A stretch of DNA of 64,000 nucleotides from JACVRW01 sp963734365. Lineage in GTDB: Bacteria > Actinomycetota > Thermoleophilia > Solirubrobacterales > Thermoleophilaceae. The position numbers and the translations under genes are program-made. Of this stretch, positions 50,878-64,000 are shown piece after piece. The stretch is taken from assembly GCA_963734365.1 (NCBI GenBank), contig CAVTGV010000008.1, positions 124,001 through 188,000 on the forward strand, written 5' to 3'. Every line of letters begins with the position of its first letter. Within the stretch, counting starts at the first letter, position 1. The notes beneath the pieces are model-generated. The model worked only from the letters and a program-made list of their open reading frames with translations, was not told the origin of the DNA and did no database searches.

Positions 50878-51833
50878 GCGGTCACCGGATCGGCGCGGCG
50901 CGACACGCGCTCGCGGGCGGGGGAGAGCTGCAGGGCGATGCTGAGCGACGCCGACCACAGCAGCGTGCCCAGAGCCAGGTGCAGCAGGATCATCAGCTCG
51001 TACTCGTCGAGCCAGACGTTGAGCGCGCCCACCAGAACCTGCACCAGGAGCAGGCCGAGCAGGGTCCAGGCGTAGGGCACGGCGAGCCGGCGTCGCAGGG
51101 TCACCACGGCGAGAGCGATCACCAGGATCGAGGCGAGGTACATGAAGGCTCGGTGGGTGAGGTGGATGTCCACCAGCTTCGCCCGGCCGAAGGGCATGAA
51201 CTCGCCGTTGCAGGTGGGGAACTGCTTGCCGCAGGCGTGGTGCGCGCCCTGGCCGAGCTGATAGTCGGAACGCCCGTAGTTCTGGGTGCCCGCCATGTAA
51301 CCGCCGGCCACGATCGTGCAGAACACGGCGGCGCTGGCCGCGATCGCGAGCAGGCGCAGGCGCGGCCCCCCGTCCTCGGGCCTGATCCCCTCGGTCCTGC
51401 GCCACATGTAGAGCAACACGCCGAGCAGGAGCATCGCCATGCCGAGGTGCGCGGCCACGAGTGCCTCCTCGAGGTTCTCCTCGACCGTGAGCCCACCCAG
51501 CGCTCCCTGCACCAGCACCAGCCCGAGCAGGGCCGCGCTCGGGGCGAGGTAGCGGCGGTAGCGCCTCCAGGACAGGACCAACAGGGACAGGATCATCAGT
51601 CCCACCACCGTGGCCAGCGCACGATGGGTGTACTCGATGATCGTGTTGAGATCGAGTCCGGGCACCACGTCGCCGTTGCAGAAGGGCCAGCCGTGGAAGC
51701 CCGAGCCGGCCGGGCCGCAGCCCAGGCCCGAGTCGGACACACGGACCACGCCGCCGACGATGATCAGCGCGAAGGTCGCCACCAGCGTGGCGAGCACCAG
51801 CCTGCGGAAGCCGATCGAGGGTGCGGCGTCCAC
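50874..51833 (-). CDS. ctaA: Haem A synthase
   Basis: A 319-residue protein with eight predicted membrane helices. Haem-binding His residues occur in IEYTHRALA, VAAHLGMAML, HLTHRAFMY and LLHLALGTL. Two external Cys pairs, CGPAG...FCNG and CGKQFPTCNG, match the disulfide loops of CtaA/COX15. It converts haem O to haem A. The start is GTG 51833, one base after the coxA stop; a longer frame extends to 51896 within coxA. It is part of the coxB-coxA-ctaA-ctaB minus-strand cluster. Confidence 0.93.
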   Translation of the reverse strand: MDAAPSIGFRRLVLATLVATFALIIVGGVVRVSDSGLGCGPAGSGFHGWPFCNGDVVPGLDLNTIIEYTHRALATVVGLMILSLLVLSWRRYRRYLAPSAALLGLVLVQGALGGLTVEENLEEALVAAHLGMAMLLLGVLLYMWRRTEGIRPEDGGPRLRLLAIAASAAVFCTIVAGGYMAGTQNYGRSDYQLGQGAHHACGKQFPTCNGEFMPFGRAKLVDIHLTHRAFMYLASILVIALAVVTLRRRLAVPYAWTLLGLLLVQVLVGALNVWLDEYELMILLHLALGTLLWSASLSIALQLSPARERVSRRADPVTA

Positions 51834-51834
51834 G

Positions 51835-53542
51835 CTAGACGCCGCGCGTCGCGACCGGCTGAGGGGAGGTCTCCTTCGCGCCTGCGGCGGCCGCAACCTC
51901 GCGCCGGATGTCCTTCATCGGCTCCACGCTGCGCACGCGCGGTACCACGTCGAAGTTGTTGGGCGGCGGCGGAGAGGTGGTGAACCACTCGAGCGTGTTG
52001 CCCTTCCACGGATCGTTGCCGGCCTTCTTGCCGCTGCGCAGGCTGATGATGACGTTGACGAACGTGATCACCACCCCGACGCCGAGGATGAACGCGCCGA
52101 TCGGTGGAGATCAGGTTGTAGGTCTCCACGCCGAGCTCGTCGCTGTAGTCGTACACGCGCCGCGGCATGCCCGACAGCCCGGCCGAGTGCTGGATCAGGA
52201 AGGCCGTGTTGAAGCCGACGAACATCAGCCAGAAGGACCATTTGCCGAGCGTCTCGGACATCATGCGGCCCGTCATCTTCGGGAACCAGTAGTAGAGCCC
52301 GGCGAAGTAACCGAACACGCCGCCGCCGAAGATCGTGTAGTGGAAGTGCGCGACCACGAAGTAGGTGTCGTGGAGCTGCCAGTCCACCGGGAAGATCGCC
52401 AGCTGGATGCCGGTGATGCCGCCGATCACGAACAGGGCGGGCAGGGCGGCGGCGAACAGCAGCGGCGTCTTGAAGATGATCGAGCCGCGCCAGAGCGTGG
52501 CGATCCAGTTGAGGATCTTTATGCCCGTGGGCACCGCGATCGTGAACGACGAGAGCATGAAGAAGGCCAGCACCACGGTCGCAGTCGGCGTGGTGAACAT
52601 GTGGTGCGCCCACACCAGCATGCCGAGGAAGGCGATCGCCACGGAGGAGGCGGCGATCGCCTTGTAGCCGAAGATCGGCTTCCGCGAGAACACCGGCAGG
52701 ATCTCCGAGATGATCCCGAACGCGGGCAGCACCATGATGTAGACCTCGGGGTGCCCGAAGAACCAGAACAGGTGTTGCCAAAGTAACGGGTCGCCGCCTC
52801 CGGTCGGGTCGAAGAACGCGGTGCCGAAGTGGCGGTCGGTGAGAAGCATCGTCACCGCGGCCGCGACGCAGGGCAGGGCCGCGATCAGCAGGTAGCTGAA
52901 GACGAGCATCGTCCAGATGAACAGCGGCATGCGGCCCCAGCTCATCCCGGGAGCCCGCATGTTGTGGATCGTGGCCACGAAGTTGATCGCCCCGAGGAGC
53001 GACGACAGGCCGGTGAGGTGGATCAGGAAGATCCAGGCGTCGATCCCGCCCCCGGGTGAGTAGAGGTCGTCGGAGAGCGGCGCGTAGGAGGTCCAGCCGG
53101 CCTCGGGCGGCTCGAAGAACAGCGAGCTGTAGAAGGCGATGCCGCCGAACAGCGTGAGCCAGTAGGACAGCGCGTTCAGCTTGGGGAAGGCCATGTCGCG
53201 CGCGCCGACCATGAGCGGCACGAGGTAGTTGCCGAAGCCCGCGATCAGCGGGATCACGAACAGGAAGACCATCGTGGTCCCGTGCATCGTCACGAGGCCG
53301 TTGTAGGTCTCGGGCGAGACGAGCGTGTTCTCCGCCTGGCTCAGCTGCAGGCGCATGATCAGCGCCTCCACGCCGCCGAGCAGCATGAAGACGAAGGCGG
53401 TGAAGATGTAGAGGATCCCGATCTTCTTGTGATCGGTGGTGGTGAGCCAGGCGAGCCAGCCGCGGGGCGGAGTCTTCAGCTCGTCCAGGATCACCTCGGG
53501 CCGGGTCACCGGCCGGGCGGTTGTCGCGCTGCCCGCTTCCAC
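51835..53542 (-). CDS. ctaD: Cytochrome c oxidase subunit I, A1-type (one apparent frameshift)
   Basis: Starts MEAGSATTARPVTRPE with TDHKKIGILYIF. Ligands: VTMHGTTMVFL (haem a His), FWFFGHPEVYI (helix-VI Glu, CuB His, cross-linked Tyr), VWAHHMF (CuB), and HFHYTIFGG. GHPEVY places it in the A1 subfamily with a D-channel Glu. After GVETYNLIST a single extra base near 52103 shifts the frame; the corrected continuation is IGAFILGVGVVITFVNVII, and the C-terminus ends at 51835. Without correction the frame runs on as nonsense. The corrected length of 568 residues is normal. Confidence 0.92.
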
Positions 53543-54429
53543 TACTGGCCTCCGCTCCCTTCCCGCCGCTTGCGCTGCGCCGCCAGCTCCTCACGGGACT
53601 GCGCGATCCCGCGCCTCTGGGCCTCGGCCCACGTCTCGAACTCGGCGGGCGTGACCGCCCGCACGTGCGCCCGCATGTCCGCGTGACCGGCACCGCACAG
53701 CTCGGCGCACTGGCCGAAGTACCTGCCCTCGCGGCCGGCGGGGATCTTGAACCAGGTCTCGTTCACGTGACCCGGCACGGCGTCCGCCTTGCCGCCGAGC
53801 TTGGGGATCCACCACGAGTGCTGGACGTCCGACGAGGTGATGTGGAGCACGACAGTGGTGTCGGTGGGCACCACCATCTCGTAGTACGCGTACAGGGTGT
53901 CGCCGCCGCGGTAGTCGTAGCGCCACAGGTACTGCTGCCCGTTCACGTCGATGCGGAGGATCGGCCCGCCGCTCCTGGGCGGCTCCGGCTGGTCGATCGA
54001 GGCGAAGGAGCTGTTGTTCGCTCGCAGGCCGTTGGGACCCGAGGCCGGCGGGTTCTCGATGTCGGGCAGGTAGACGAAGGTCACGACGGTGAGCACCACC
54101 AGGATCGCCGCCGCGCCGACGGTCCAGCCGATCTCGAGCGGCGTGTTGCCGTGGATCTGCTCTGCCTCGGGGCCGCCGCGGCGGGCGCGGTACTTGACGA
54201 GCGAGTAGAGCAGGGTGCCCTCGACGCCGAGGAAGATCACGATCCCGATGTAGAGCGTGAGCTTGTAGAGCGTGTCGACGTCGTCGGCGTTCGGCGAGCC
54301 GCCCGACTCGGGGGTGAACGCGTCGGCGAAGGCACCGGGCGCGAACACGAGCATGGCGACGACCGCCGCGCCGAGCACGGCCAGCAGGCCAAGGTGGGAC
54401 GGGCGCCTGAGCAAGGCGCGCCGGATCAT
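53542..54429 (-). CDS. ctaC: Cytochrome c oxidase subunit II
   Basis: A 295-residue protein with a signal-like first segment (LGLLAVLGAAVVAMLVFAPGAFA), two membrane helices and the CuA site CAELCGAGHADM near residue 245. The IHGNTPLEIGWTV stretch between helices is conserved. It lacks a fused cytochrome c domain, unlike the subunit II at 11659-12770, so this oxidase probably accepts electrons from a separate cytochrome c. It ends in a Gln/Arg-rich tail. Its stop overlaps the start of coxA. Confidence 0.93.
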   Translation of the reverse strand: MIRRALLRRPSHLGLLAVLGAAVVAMLVFAPGAFADAFTPESGGSPNADDVDTLYKLTLYIGIVIFLGVEGTLLYSLVKYRARRGGPEAEQIHGNTPLEIGWTVGAAAILVVLTVVTFVYLPDIENPPASGPNGLRANNSSFASIDQPEPPRSGGPILRIDVNGQQYLWRYDYRGGDTLYAYYEMVVPTDTTVVLHITSSDVQHSWWIPKLGGKADAVPGHVNETWFKIPAGREGRYFGQCAELCGAGHADMRAHVRAVTPAEFETWAEAQRRGIAQSREELAAQRKRREGSGGQ

Positions 54430-54491
54430 ATCCCCGGTCCGGACACGGACTCCACTTCGTGCCGTATGCCCCGAATCCAGGCGGTTTCCCG

Positions 54492-54746
54492 CTACCCGCC
54501 GGAGCCCGCGCGAGAATCGATCTCGAGCTCGGAAACCCTCAGCCGGCCTACCTCCAGCTCCTCGATGCGCAGGTGCTTGATCACGGCGCGCCTGATCGCC
54601 AGCCGGCCGATGGCGAGCGCGCCAACGGCCAGGGCGCCTACGGCCAGCGCTCCCACGGCCGATGCGCCCGAAGCGCGCGCGCCCGCCGCGGAGGCCGGCC
54701 GCGCCTCGGGCCGGAACAGCTTGACCGGGCTGGCGTCACGTGCCAT
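54492..54746 (-). CDS. Small pentapeptide-repeat-like protein
   Basis: An 84-residue protein whose centre is a run of five-residue units: AVGAL, AVGAL, AIGRL, AIRRA, VIKHL, RIEEL, EVGRL, RVSEL. The spacing (Val/Ile at position 2, Leu at position 5) repeats about ten times. This is the pattern of right-handed quadrilateral beta-helices, although the A(D/N)Lxx consensus is not exact. The first units are hydrophobic and later ones charged. It precedes a crotonase gene by 3 bases, ahead of the oxidase cluster. Function is unknown. Confidence 0.6.
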   Translation of the reverse strand: MARDASPVKLFRPEARPASAAGARASGASAVGALAVGALAVGALAIGRLAIRRAVIKHLRIEELEVGRLRVSELEIDSRAGSGG

Positions 54747-54749
54747 CGG

Positions 54750-55544
54750 TCAAGACCCCTGGAACGCCGGCTCGCGCTTCTCCACGAAGGCGGTCACGCC
54801 CTCCTGGAAGTCACGCGTGCGCGCGAGCTCGTGCTGAAGGTCGGCCTCCAGCTCGAGCTGGCCCTCGAGATCGGGGTACAGCATGCGGTTGAGCGCCCGC
54901 TTGGATCCGGCGTAGGAGCGCGTGGGGCCCTTGGCCATGCGCTCCACCAGAGCGTCGGCCTCGGCAGGCAGCTCGGCGTCTGGATAGACCTTGTTGACGA
55001 GGCCCCAGTCGAGCGCCTGGGCCGCCGGCACCCTCTCGCCCAGGAGTGCCATCTGGAACGCCCGTGCCTTACCCACGGCCGCCGGCACGAACAGCGTCGA
55101 GCCCCCGTCGGGCATCAGGCCGATGTTCACGAAGGCCAGGCCGAAGAACGCGGACTCGGCGGCGAGCACGAGGTCGCAGGCAAAGGCGAGCGACGCTCCG
55201 ATGCCCACGGCGGGCCCGTTCACGGCGGCAATTACGGGCTTCTCCAGCAGCCGCACCCCGGCGATGATCGGGTGGTAGACCCCGTGCAGCTCCTTGCGCA
55301 GGTCGGGCATGCCGTCGTCGGGATGGGGGTCGAAGCCCGCCTTGAGATCCGCGCCCGACGAGAACCCGCGGCCCGCACCGGTGATCAGCACGGCGCGCAC
55401 GGCGGGATCCGCGGCGTCCACGGTCACCACCTGCTTCAGCTCCCGCCCGAACTCCTCGGTCCACGCGTTGAGGGAATCGGGGCGGTTCAGGGTTATACGC
55501 CCGACGCCGTGGGCCGACTCCCAGATGACGGTCTCGTAGCTCAT
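54750..55544 (-). CDS. Enoyl-CoA hydratase/isomerase family protein
   Basis: A 264-residue crotonase with VGRITLNRPDSLNAW, AGRGFSSGADLKA (oxyanion hole) and VNGPAVGIGASLAFACDLVL. DxxGLMPDGGS in the loop VNIGLMPDGGSTLF is the usual partner segment; Asp-Gly occupies the second Glu position, so the enzyme may be an isomerase (PaaG-type) rather than a hydratase. The ATG overlaps the stop of the MocR gene (ATGA), so regulator and enzyme are cotranscribed. It probably acts in fatty acid or aromatic acid degradation. Confidence 0.9.
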   Translation of the reverse strand: MSYETVIWESAHGVGRITLNRPDSLNAWTEEFGRELKQVVTVDAADPAVRAVLITGAGRGFSSGADLKAGFDPHPDDGMPDLRKELHGVYHPIIAGVRLLEKPVIAAVNGPAVGIGASLAFACDLVLAAESAFFGLAFVNIGLMPDGGSTLFVPAAVGKARAFQMALLGERVPAAQALDWGLVNKVYPDAELPAEADALVERMAKGPTRSYAGSKRALNRMLYPDLEGQLELEADLQHELARTRDFQEGVTAFVEKREPAFQGS

Positions 55545-56926
55545 GCGGGCAGGCTAACGCGGAGTGCCCTCACGCCGGCCTCGATAGCGGGCTCGGCGAT
55601 GCGCCCGTAGCCCAGCAGCAGCGCGGGCGGCGCCGGCGTCACCGCGTGCTCGGACAGGCCAGCGAGCCCGATCCCGGCGGCGCGGGCCGCCGCCAGCAGC
55701 GCCCGCTCGTCGGTTCCCGCGGGCAGCGCCACCACCAGGTGGAGCCCGGCGGCCACGCCGGTGGGCACGCAGCCGGGCAGGTGACGCTCGAGAGCCGCCA
55801 CGAGCGCGTCGCGGCGGCCCCGGTAGATCGCGCGCGTGCGGCGCAGGTGGCGGTCGAGCTCGCCGCGCTCCAGGAAGTCCGCGAGCGCCAGCTGCTCCAC
55901 CACGGGCGTGCCGAGATCGTCGCGCTCCTTGGCCGCCACCAGCTGCTCGGCCAGCCGCTCCGGCGCCACCAGCCAGCCCAGGCGCAGGCCGGGCGCCAGT
56001 GTCTTCGACACCGAGCCGGCGTAGGTCACGTGCTCGGGCGCCAGGCCCTGCAGGGCGCCCACGGGCTGGCGGTCGTAGCGGTACTCGGCGTCGTAGTCGT
56101 CCTCGAGCACGAGGCCCTCGCGTTCGGCCGCCCAGTCGCGCAGCGCCGCGCGGCGGCCCGCGGAGAGCACCACACCGGTCGGAAACTGATGTGCGGGCGT
56201 GACCATCACCACGCGCGGTCCGGCCGGGCCGAGCGCGGCCAGCCGGTCGACCCTCAGCCCTTCCTCGTCCACGGGCACCGCCACGGTGGCGAGGCCGGTG
56301 GAGGCGAGCTGGAGGCGGCCGGGCCCGCTCGACGGGTCCTCGAGCGCGATCGCCCGCTCGCCCCGCTCCACCAGCACGCGCCCGAACAGCGCCATCCCCT
56401 GGGCCATGCCGGAGGTCACGATCACCCGCTCGGCGTCGCAGGACACGCCGCGGACCCGTCCCAGGTAGCGCGCCAGGGCGGTGCGCAGCTCCGGCGCGCC
56501 GCGCGGGTCGCCGTAGTCGAAGCGAGCGTCGGGAGCCCCCTGCAGCGAGCGGCGCAGCGAGGCGAGCCAGGCGGCGCGCGGGAACAGCGAGACGTCCGGA
56601 GCGCCGGTGCGGAAGTCGAAGCGCGGAGCTCGCCCAGCCGCCCCGCGTGGCGGTGCGGGCGCGGCGGCGGCGGCGCCCGCCTGCGCCACGCGCGTGGCGC
56701 CGCCCTGCTGGGCCACCAGGTAGCCCTCGGCCACGAGCTGCGAGTAGGCCTCCACCACCACCCCGCGCGAGACCGACAGCTCGGCGGCGAGCCCGCGCGT
56801 GGACGGCAGCGGCGTCCCGGCGCCCAGGCGCCCGGCACGCACGGCGTCGCGCAGCTGCTCCTCGATCTGCACCCGCAGGGAGGGCCGGCTGCGGTCGAGG
56901 GCTACGAGCACCTCGATCTGGCTCAT
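55541..56926 (-). CDS. MocR/PdxR-family transcriptional regulator (GntR HTH + aminotransferase domain)
   Basis: A 461-residue protein. Residues about 10-75 form the GntR winged helix (LRVQIEEQLRDAVRAGRL; LPSTRGLAAELSVSRGVV). From about 110 it has a type I aminotransferase-like domain with PTPAHQFPTG-like VTPAHQFPTGVVLS, LEDDYDAEYRYDR and the PLP Lys in GSVSKTLAPGLRLGW. MocR proteins sense PLP or amino-compound adducts and often regulate divergent transporters. Here the divergent gene is a DMT transporter. Start ATG 56926; an ATG at 56986 would add 20 residues. Confidence 0.9.
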   Translation of the reverse strand: MSQIEVLVALDRSRPSLRVQIEEQLRDAVRAGRLGAGTPLPSTRGLAAELSVSRGVVVEAYSQLVAEGYLVAQQGGATRVAQAGAAAAAPAPPRGAAGRAPRFDFRTGAPDVSLFPRAAWLASLRRSLQGAPDARFDYGDPRGAPELRTALARYLGRVRGVSCDAERVIVTSGMAQGMALFGRVLVERGERAIALEDPSSGPGRLQLASTGLATVAVPVDEEGLRVDRLAALGPAGPRVVMVTPAHQFPTGVVLSAGRRAALRDWAAEREGLVLEDDYDAEYRYDRQPVGALQGLAPEHVTYAGSVSKTLAPGLRLGWLVAPERLAEQLVAAKERDDLGTPVVEQLALADFLERGELDRHLRRTRAIYRGRRDALVAALERHLPGCVPTGVAAGLHLVVALPAGTDERALLAAARAAGIGLAGLSEHAVTPAPPALLLGYGRIAEPAIEAGVRALRVSLPA

Positions 56927-56930
56927 CGGA

Positions 56931-56969
56931 ACTGGTACATGAACGAGTGACTCGACTGGTCCTTCCAGT
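56931..56969. promoter_or_regulatory. Candidate MocR operator between regulator and transporter
   Basis: ACTGGT occurs as a direct repeat at 56931-56936 and 56955-56960, spaced 24 bases. GACTGG-TCCTT-CCAGTC (56954-56970) is also a perfect inverted repeat. MocR regulators commonly bind a mix of direct and inverted repeats in such divergent regions. Assignment is by position and pattern only. Confidence 0.45.
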
Positions 56970-56999
56970 CGAACCACTTTGATCATACGGTGAGCGGCG

Positions 57000-57080
57000 A
57001 TGCCGGAGCCCGCCACCCTCGCACTGTTCGCCCTCAGCGCGCTCGCCCTCGTGGCCAATCCTGGGCCGAACCTGATATGA
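57000..57080 (+). pseudogene. Truncated LysE/RhtB-type transporter N-terminus coupled to the next gene
   Basis: Translation from ATG 57000 gives 26 residues, MPEPATLALFALSALALVA then NPGPNLI, and a TGA at 57078-57080. This is the start of a LysE-family amino acid exporter: first helix followed by the NPGPN motif. The rest of such a gene is missing; the next codons begin the DMT transporter (ATG 57077, ATGA overlap). It looks like a deletion remnant that now serves as a short upstream ORF. Confidence 0.65.
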
Positions 57081-57973
57081 GCGCCACCCTGCGCGGCGGC
57101 CTGCTGGCCACGCTGGCGCTGGGGCTGGTGGGCTCGCTGGTGGCGGCGTCGGATGCGCTCGAGGCCTACCCGCTGCCCGAGGGCCAGTTCCTGCGCTACC
57201 TGATCGCGGCCACCGTGCTCTGTGCACTCGCCCGCGGGCGTCTGCCGCGCCTGACCCGCCGCGAGGCCGCCGGCCTCATCGGGCTGGCCGCGACCGGTCT
57301 CGTGCTGTTCAACTTCTTCGTGATCGAGGGCGTGCGTGAGACCGATCCCGCCACCGTGGGCGTGATCGTGGGCTGCGTGCCGGTGGTGCTGGCCGTGGCC
57401 GCCCCGCTGCTCGAGCACCGGCCCGTGAGCGGGCGTGTGCTGCTGGCCGGCGTGGTGGTGTCGCTCGGCGCGGCGGGAGTGCAGTGGGCAGACGGCGGCA
57501 TCACGATGCTGGGCCTCGGCCTGGCGCTCGGCGCGCTGGCCTGCGAGGCCGCCTTCTCGCTGTTCGCGGCGCCGCACCTCGCGCGCCTGGGGCCGCTCGC
57601 GGTCTCGGCCTACGCCTGCCTGTTCGCGCTGCCGCTGCTCGCGGCCTGGAGCCTCGTAGCCGGCGGGCCGCGGCTGGTGGCCCCGAGCGCGGCCGAGCTC
57701 ACGGCCATCGTCTACCTGGGCGCCGCCGTGACCACCGGCGGCTTCGTGGCCTGGTACTCCGCGGTCGGCCTGCTCGGCGTGGAACGGGCGGGGCTGTTCT
57801 CGGGCGTCCTGCCGGTGAGCGCGCTGGCCTGCTCGGCGCTGCTGGGCGCCGCTGCCATATCCCCCGTCCGGTTGGCAGCCGTCGGTGTGGTGGTGGTGGG
57901 GATCACTTTGGGGGTAAGGACCTCGCGCCCGCCGCGCCCCGCCATGTTGCGCGCTCTTCGCACCCGTGCTTAG
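57077..57973 (+). CDS. DMT-superfamily (EamA) transporter
   Basis: A 298-residue protein with about ten hydrophobic segments and the internal EamA duplication: the first half covers FLRYLIAATVLCALARGR to VLAVAAPLLEHRPVSG, the second half TMLGLGLALGALACEAAF to ERAGLFSGVLPVSAL. DMT transporters export or import small metabolites such as amino acids or nucleobases. The ATG at 57077 overlaps the stop of a LysE remnant. It is divergent from the MocR regulator, which probably controls it. Substrate unknown. Confidence 0.9.
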   Translation: MSATLRGGLLATLALGLVGSLVAASDALEAYPLPEGQFLRYLIAATVLCALARGRLPRLTRREAAGLIGLAATGLVLFNFFVIEGVRETDPATVGVIVGCVPVVLAVAAPLLEHRPVSGRVLLAGVVVSLGAAGVQWADGGITMLGLGLALGALACEAAFSLFAAPHLARLGPLAVSAYACLFALPLLAAWSLVAGGPRLVAPSAAELTAIVYLGAAVTTGGFVAWYSAVGLLGVERAGLFSGVLPVSALACSALLGAAAISPVRLAAVGVVVVGITLGVRTSRPPRPAMLRALRTRA

Positions 57974-58012
57974 GTTGCCTTCGCCGAAGATCTGACGTAG
58001 GGAGGACAGAAG

Positions 58013-63606
<5,594 letters not shown>

Positions 63607-63610
<4 letters not shown>

Positions 63611-64000
63611 CGATGTCGGCCGAGGTGGGGCAGGCGCACACTGAGAATGCGGCTCCCGGGATCCTCCTGGTCGACGACCAGCCGCAGAGCCTCACCGCGC
63701 TCGAGACCGTGCTGTCGCCCCTGGGCTACGCCGTGGCGACGGCCCGCTCGGGCGAGCAGGCGCTCAAGCGACTGCTGGAGGACGACTTCGGCGTGATCGT
63801 GATGGACGTTCGCATGCCCGGGCTCGACGGCTTCGAGACGGTCGAGCTGATCAAGCAGCGCCCGCGCCATCAGGACACGGCGGTGATCTTCCTCACCGCC
63901 GCCGACGCGGACAGCGAGCAGATCTCCCGGGGCTATTCGGCCGGCGCGGTGGACTACGTCGTCAAGCCGGTGGATCCCGACGTTCTGCGCTCGAAGGTCG
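63607..64000 (+). CDS. Response regulator (3' truncated by window)
   Basis: The first 131 codons of a receiver-domain protein. It starts MTMSAEVGQAHTEN, then ILLVDDQPQSLTALE, VIVMDVRMPGLDG (phosphorylatable Asp), FLTAADADSEQ and VDYVVKPVDPDVL (conserved Lys). The ATG overlaps the kinase stop (ATGA), so it is almost certainly a partner of the hybrid kinase. The output domain is outside the window; homologues with this N-terminus often continue as kinases or PP2C phosphatases. Confidence 0.9.

Noticed and set aside
48697..51075. 792-codon ORF starting MLTDQLTNEF across the palindrome
   Set aside because: It starts inside the AT-rich palindrome and runs through the serine hydrolase gene in another frame and then antisense to ctaB; composition is that of a shadow.

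Overview
The window is very GC-rich, gene-dense actinobacterial-type chromosome. Most genes are short-spaced or share start and stop codons (ATGA, GTGA, TGATG), GTG starts are common, and Asp/Glu codons are mostly GAC/GAG. The gene set includes OpcA, a fused transaldolase/glucose-6-phosphate isomerase, a deazaflavin-type (DDN) reductase, caa3-type and aa3-type oxidases, two GH15 enzymes and a MocR regulator. This fits a soil actinobacterium, most likely of the Thermoleophilia/Solirubrobacterales, but that placement is inference from gene content. No rRNA, tRNA, CRISPR array, transposase or phage gene was seen.

Layout. 1-7.3 kb: end of a CCA-adding enzyme gene, a CorA transporter, HIT protein, enoyl-CoA hydratase, a cold-shock protein/IF-1 pair, small secreted or membrane proteins, a STAS protein, a glycosyltransferase and a di-haem c lipoprotein. 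7.4-12.8 kb (minus strand): a haem-copper oxidase operon, coxB with a cytochrome c domain, coxA, a tandem stress-protein-like gene, coxC, a 36-residue membrane protein and an inositol-phosphatase-like gene. 12.8-22.2 kb: mixed housekeeping and accessory genes (secreted glycosidase-like, AraC-type, CBS, winged-helix, lipase, small oxidase-subunit-like membrane proteins, murein endopeptidase-like, YceI, ACC deaminase, DsbA-like). 22.3-26.7 kb: a tight four-gene plus-strand cassette (EEP hydrolase, patatin-like lipase, Vps62-like protein, M19 dipeptidase). 26.6-36.3 kb: ROK kinase, anti-sigma factor, GH15 enzyme, TfoX-like, aldo/keto reductase, two frameshifted genes, secreted proteins.

36.7-48.6 kb is one long plus-strand operon for glucose entry and the pentose phosphate pathway: ROK glucokinase, transketolase, transaldolase-PGI fusion, 6-phosphogluconate dehydrogenase, G6PDH, OpcA, 6-phosphogluconolactonase and a second GH15 enzyme. 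The GH15 enzyme would release glucose, the kinase phosphorylate it, and the remaining enzymes make NADPH and pentoses. 48.7-54.4 kb: a serine hydrolase behind a 34-bp palindrome, then a second oxidase cluster (coxB, coxA, ctaA, ctaB). 54.5-58 kb: a pentapeptide-repeat-like protein, an enoyl-CoA hydratase, and a MocR regulator divergent from a DMT transporter. 58-64 kb: a very large soluble hybrid histidine kinase with eight 92-residue HAMP-type repeats, coupled to a response regulator cut by the window end.

Six long genes are each interrupted by one apparent single-base frameshift (near 11650, 11925, 31800, 32480, 38810 and 52103). Either the source assembly has indel errors or several genes are disrupted; affected entries are given at full predicted extent. 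The most interesting items are the two unlike oxidases with unannotated 34-36-residue membrane proteins nearby, the stress-protein-like gene inside the oxidase operon, the four-gene lipase/Vps62/dipeptidase cassette, the LysE remnant coupled to the DMT transporter, and the HAMP-array kinase.
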